A stretch of 7,112 bases of DNA from an uncultured Clostridia bacterium (GTDB lineage Bacteria; Bacillota; Clostridia; Christensenellales; Aristaeellaceae), in contig CALGYL010000238.1 in assembly GCA_937934775.1 (NCBI GenBank), positions 1-7,112 on the forward strand, read 5' to 3'. A program made the translations under genes and the position numbers. Below, one piece after another: positions 5,515 through 7,112 of the stretch (positions are counted from its first letter, which is position 1; every line of letters starts with the position of its first letter). The notes under the pieces were generated by a model that saw only the letters and a list, made by a program, of their open reading frames with translations, made no database searches and was not told the origin of the DNA.

Positions 5515-7002
5515 ATGAAACAATATGATCTGGTGGTGGTGGGCAGCGGCGCGGGGCTGATGGTGCTGGAAGCGGCGCTGACTCAGGGACTGAAATGCGC
5601 CATTGTCGAAAAGTCGAAGTTCGGCGGCACCTGCCTGACCAAGGGCTGCATTCCCTCCAAGATGCTGGTATACCCGGCAGACCTGATCCGGGAGGCGCGG
5701 GAGGCGGGGCGGATTGGCCTGTCATTCCAGCCGCCCGAGGCCGACTGGGCGGCGATCTCCCGCAGGTTGTGGACGCAGATCGGCCATAGCGAGGGCATTC
5801 GCAGGGGGCTGAAAAGCACGTCGGGCCTGGATGTGTACGAGGGCACGGCGCAGTTTACCGCGCCCAAGCGCATGCGGGTTCTGTATGAAAGCGGCGAAAC
5901 GACCGAAGAATTCTCCGCCGGTTCCTTTGTGCTGGCCGCGGGGGCGCGGTCCTTCGTGCCGCCGGTTTCGGGACTGGAGGAAGCGGGGTATGTGACGGCG
6001 GAGACCTTCTTCGGCGAAAAGTACCCGAAAAGGCCCTGGAAGAGCCTGATCATCGTGGGCGGCGGCGCCATCGGCGCGGAGTTCGCGCACATCTTCTCCG
6101 CCTTCGGCGCGCAGGTGACGGTGGTGGAGATGAAGGACAGGATCATCCCCACCGAGGAAGAGGAGATCAGCGCGTTCGTCCGGGCGCAGTTTGAAAAAAA
6201 CGGCATCGCCGTGTACACCGGCGCGAAGGCGGTTTCCGCCGTGCGGGACGGCGCGCTCAAGACGCTGGTAATTGAGGATACATCCGGCGAGCGGCGGACG
6301 CTGTCGGCGGAGGAAATCTTTGTTGCCTCCGGCGTTCGCTCCAACGGCGATCTTCTGCGGGCGGACCTTGCGGGCGTTGAAACCGACGCGCGGGGCTGGA
6401 TCATCGTTAACGAATACCTTGAGACCAATCAGCCCGGCGTCTATGCCATCGGCGACATCAACGGGAAATTCCAGTTCCGCCACAAGGCCAACTACGAGGC
6501 GGGCATTCTGGCGGACAACCTCTTTGGCGGCGAGCGGAAAGCGGCTTCCTACAACGCGGTTCCCTGGGCCATCTTCACCTGGCCTCAGGTGGCCCACGTG
6601 GGGCTGACCGCGTCGGAAGCGCGGGCGCAGGGCCTTCAAATCGGAGTGGCCCGCAACCGGTATTCCTCGGTGGCGGCGGGTATCGCGATGGGCTATCAGG
6701 CCGGTTCGGCGGACGACGGCTTTGCCAAGATCATCCTGACCCGGGACATGCGCATCGTCGGCGCCCATGTGGCAGGCCCTTACGCCGCGATGCTGGTGCA
6801 GCCCTTTGTCTACCTGATCAACGCGGGCTGCCCCTGCCAGACCTTGAGCGCCATGGCCCCGGCCGCGGCCCGGCGCAGGCTCAGCGAGGCGTGTGCGGGA
6901 TTTGGCAGCGTGCGGCCGGTGGCCGATTCGATGGTCATTCACCCTTCGATGAACGAACTGACGGCCTGGGCCATCGGCGATGTGGACTGGGACGCGGGCT
7001 AA
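5515..7002 (+). CDS. Dihydrolipoyl dehydrogenase-like flavoprotein disulfide reductase
   Basis: A 495-residue class I pyridine-nucleotide-disulfide oxidoreductase, a cytoplasmic FAD enzyme moving electrons between NAD(P)H and a dithiol/disulfide substrate. In order: FAD-binding beta-alpha-beta (VVVGSGAG, Gly10-Gly14), redox-active pair Cys40 and Cys45 in GGTCLTKGCIPSK, NAD-binding VGGGAIGAE (Gly182-Gly187) with Glu205 at the end of the second strand (favours NADH over NADPH), second FAD motif YAIGDING (Gly313-Asp314), and a dimerisation domain starting VPWAIFTWPQVAHVGLT. The catalytic pair His476/Glu481 (HPSMNE) matches the E3 family. Between AGPYA and this His the segment is about 25 residues longer than in typical E3 and contains Cys439-Pro-Cys441 and Cys460. 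No 2-oxoacid or glycine-cleavage genes are near. Its position after rubredoxin and rubrerythrin, 115 bases away, suggests a redox-defence role rather than a dehydrogenase complex. Often annotated lpdA; I leave the symbol open. Confidence 0.88.
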   Translation: MKQYDLVVVGSGAGLMVLEAALTQGLKCAIVEKSKFGGTCLTKGCIPSKMLVYPADLIREAREAGRIGLSFQPPEADWAAISRRLWTQIGHSEGIRRGLKSTSGLDVYEGTAQFTAPKRMRVLYESGETTEEFSAGSFVLAAGARSFVPPVSGLEEAGYVTAETFFGEKYPKRPWKSLIIVGGGAIGAEFAHIFSAFGAQVTVVEMKDRIIPTEEEEISAFVRAQFEKNGIAVYTGAKAVSAVRDGALKTLVIEDTSGERRTLSAEEIFVASGVRSNGDLLRADLAGVETDARGWIIVNEYLETNQPGVYAIGDINGKFQFRHKANYEAGILADNLFGGERKAASYNAVPWAIFTWPQVAHVGLTASEARAQGLQIGVARNRYSSVAAGIAMGYQAGSADDGFAKIILTRDMRIVGAHVAGPYAAMLVQPFVYLINAGCPCQTLSAMAPAAARRRLSEACAGFGSVRPVADSMVIHPSMNELTAWAIGDVDWDAG

Positions 7003-7021
7003 TACTAACTCCAAACATGAA

Positions 7022-7112
7022 TCACTCGTTGCGCTGGTTCTTTTCGCGCAGAACTGAGTCGCTCTCCGCTTTGGCGTAGCGCTGCATTTCACGCCGAAGG
7101 CGTATCCCGAAG
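7022..7112 (-). CDS. Possible C-terminus of a convergent gene (partial, unknown)
   Basis: On the - strand a frame open from the window edge encodes 29 residues ending at a TGA (7022-7024). It reads FGIRLRREMQRYAKAESD and then ends in REKNQRNE. The piece is hydrophilic, strongly charged and helix-prone, as protein C-termini often are, and its codons (CGC, GAG, CTG) fit the genome. It would end 19 bases from the stop of the flavoprotein gene in a convergent layout. The frame is short, no family is recognisable and the start lies outside the window, so this is tentative. The piece also holds a small inverted repeat (ACGCC GAA GGCGT, 7091-7103). Confidence 0.4.
   Translation of the reverse strand, partial: FGIRLRREMQRYAKAESDSVLREKNQRNE

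Noticed and set aside
5722..7092. Long - strand open frame opposite the flavoprotein gene
   Set aside because: It is the complement of a gene with complete catalytic motifs; composition is shadow-like and no family is recognisable.
1..7112. CRISPR array, tRNA, insertion sequence or prophage content
   Set aside because: No regularly spaced direct repeats, no cloverleaf with a conserved T-loop, no transposase or integrase frame, and no terminal repeats were seen.

Overview
The window is GC-rich bacterial DNA (by eye around 60% GC, strongly GC-biased third codon positions). Every confidently called gene is on the + strand. Rubredoxin and rubrerythrin point to an anaerobe. The ABC-exporter style (Pro/Gly-rich N-terminus, BmrC/BmrD or TM287/288-like asymmetry) and the strong AGGAGG-type ribosome binding sites suggest a high-GC member of the Clostridia, but the taxon is an inference.

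Region 1 (1-4152) is a tightly packed export operon. It holds the C-terminal tail of one ABC exporter half (1-174) and a complete second half (171-2036, start overlapping the previous stop by 4 bases). Two different membrane-anchored HlyD/MacA-type adaptor proteins follow (2055-2714 and 2734-4152), each 18-19 bases after the gene before it. The two ABC halves carry complementary asymmetric motifs: Gln in the switch-His position of the first, and an ISQGQ signature in the second with an intact catalytic Glu and His. They should therefore form a heterodimer with one degenerate and one active ATP site. The first adaptor is very short and lacks the usual coiled-coil hairpin. The second contains two consecutive adaptor modules about 180 residues apart. 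No outer-membrane channel gene is visible.

Region 2 (4153-4514) is a 362-base intergenic stretch with at least four consecutive inverted repeats. The first is terminator-like. The others are strong stems without U-tracts and have no assigned function.

Region 3 (4515-7002) looks like an anaerobic oxidative-stress or redox cassette. It encodes a standard 52-residue rubredoxin, a rubrerythrin with a rubredoxin-like Cys4 site at both ends of its di-iron domain, and a dihydrolipoyl-dehydrogenase-like flavoprotein with an enlarged, cysteine-containing C-terminal segment. The likely logic is reductant to rubredoxin to rubrerythrin to peroxide. The flavoprotein's real substrate is open, because no lipoyl-carrying complex gene is present. 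At the right edge a short open frame on the - strand (7022-7112) is probably the C-terminus of a convergent gene.

I see no mobile elements, tRNA or rRNA genes, or CRISPR arrays.
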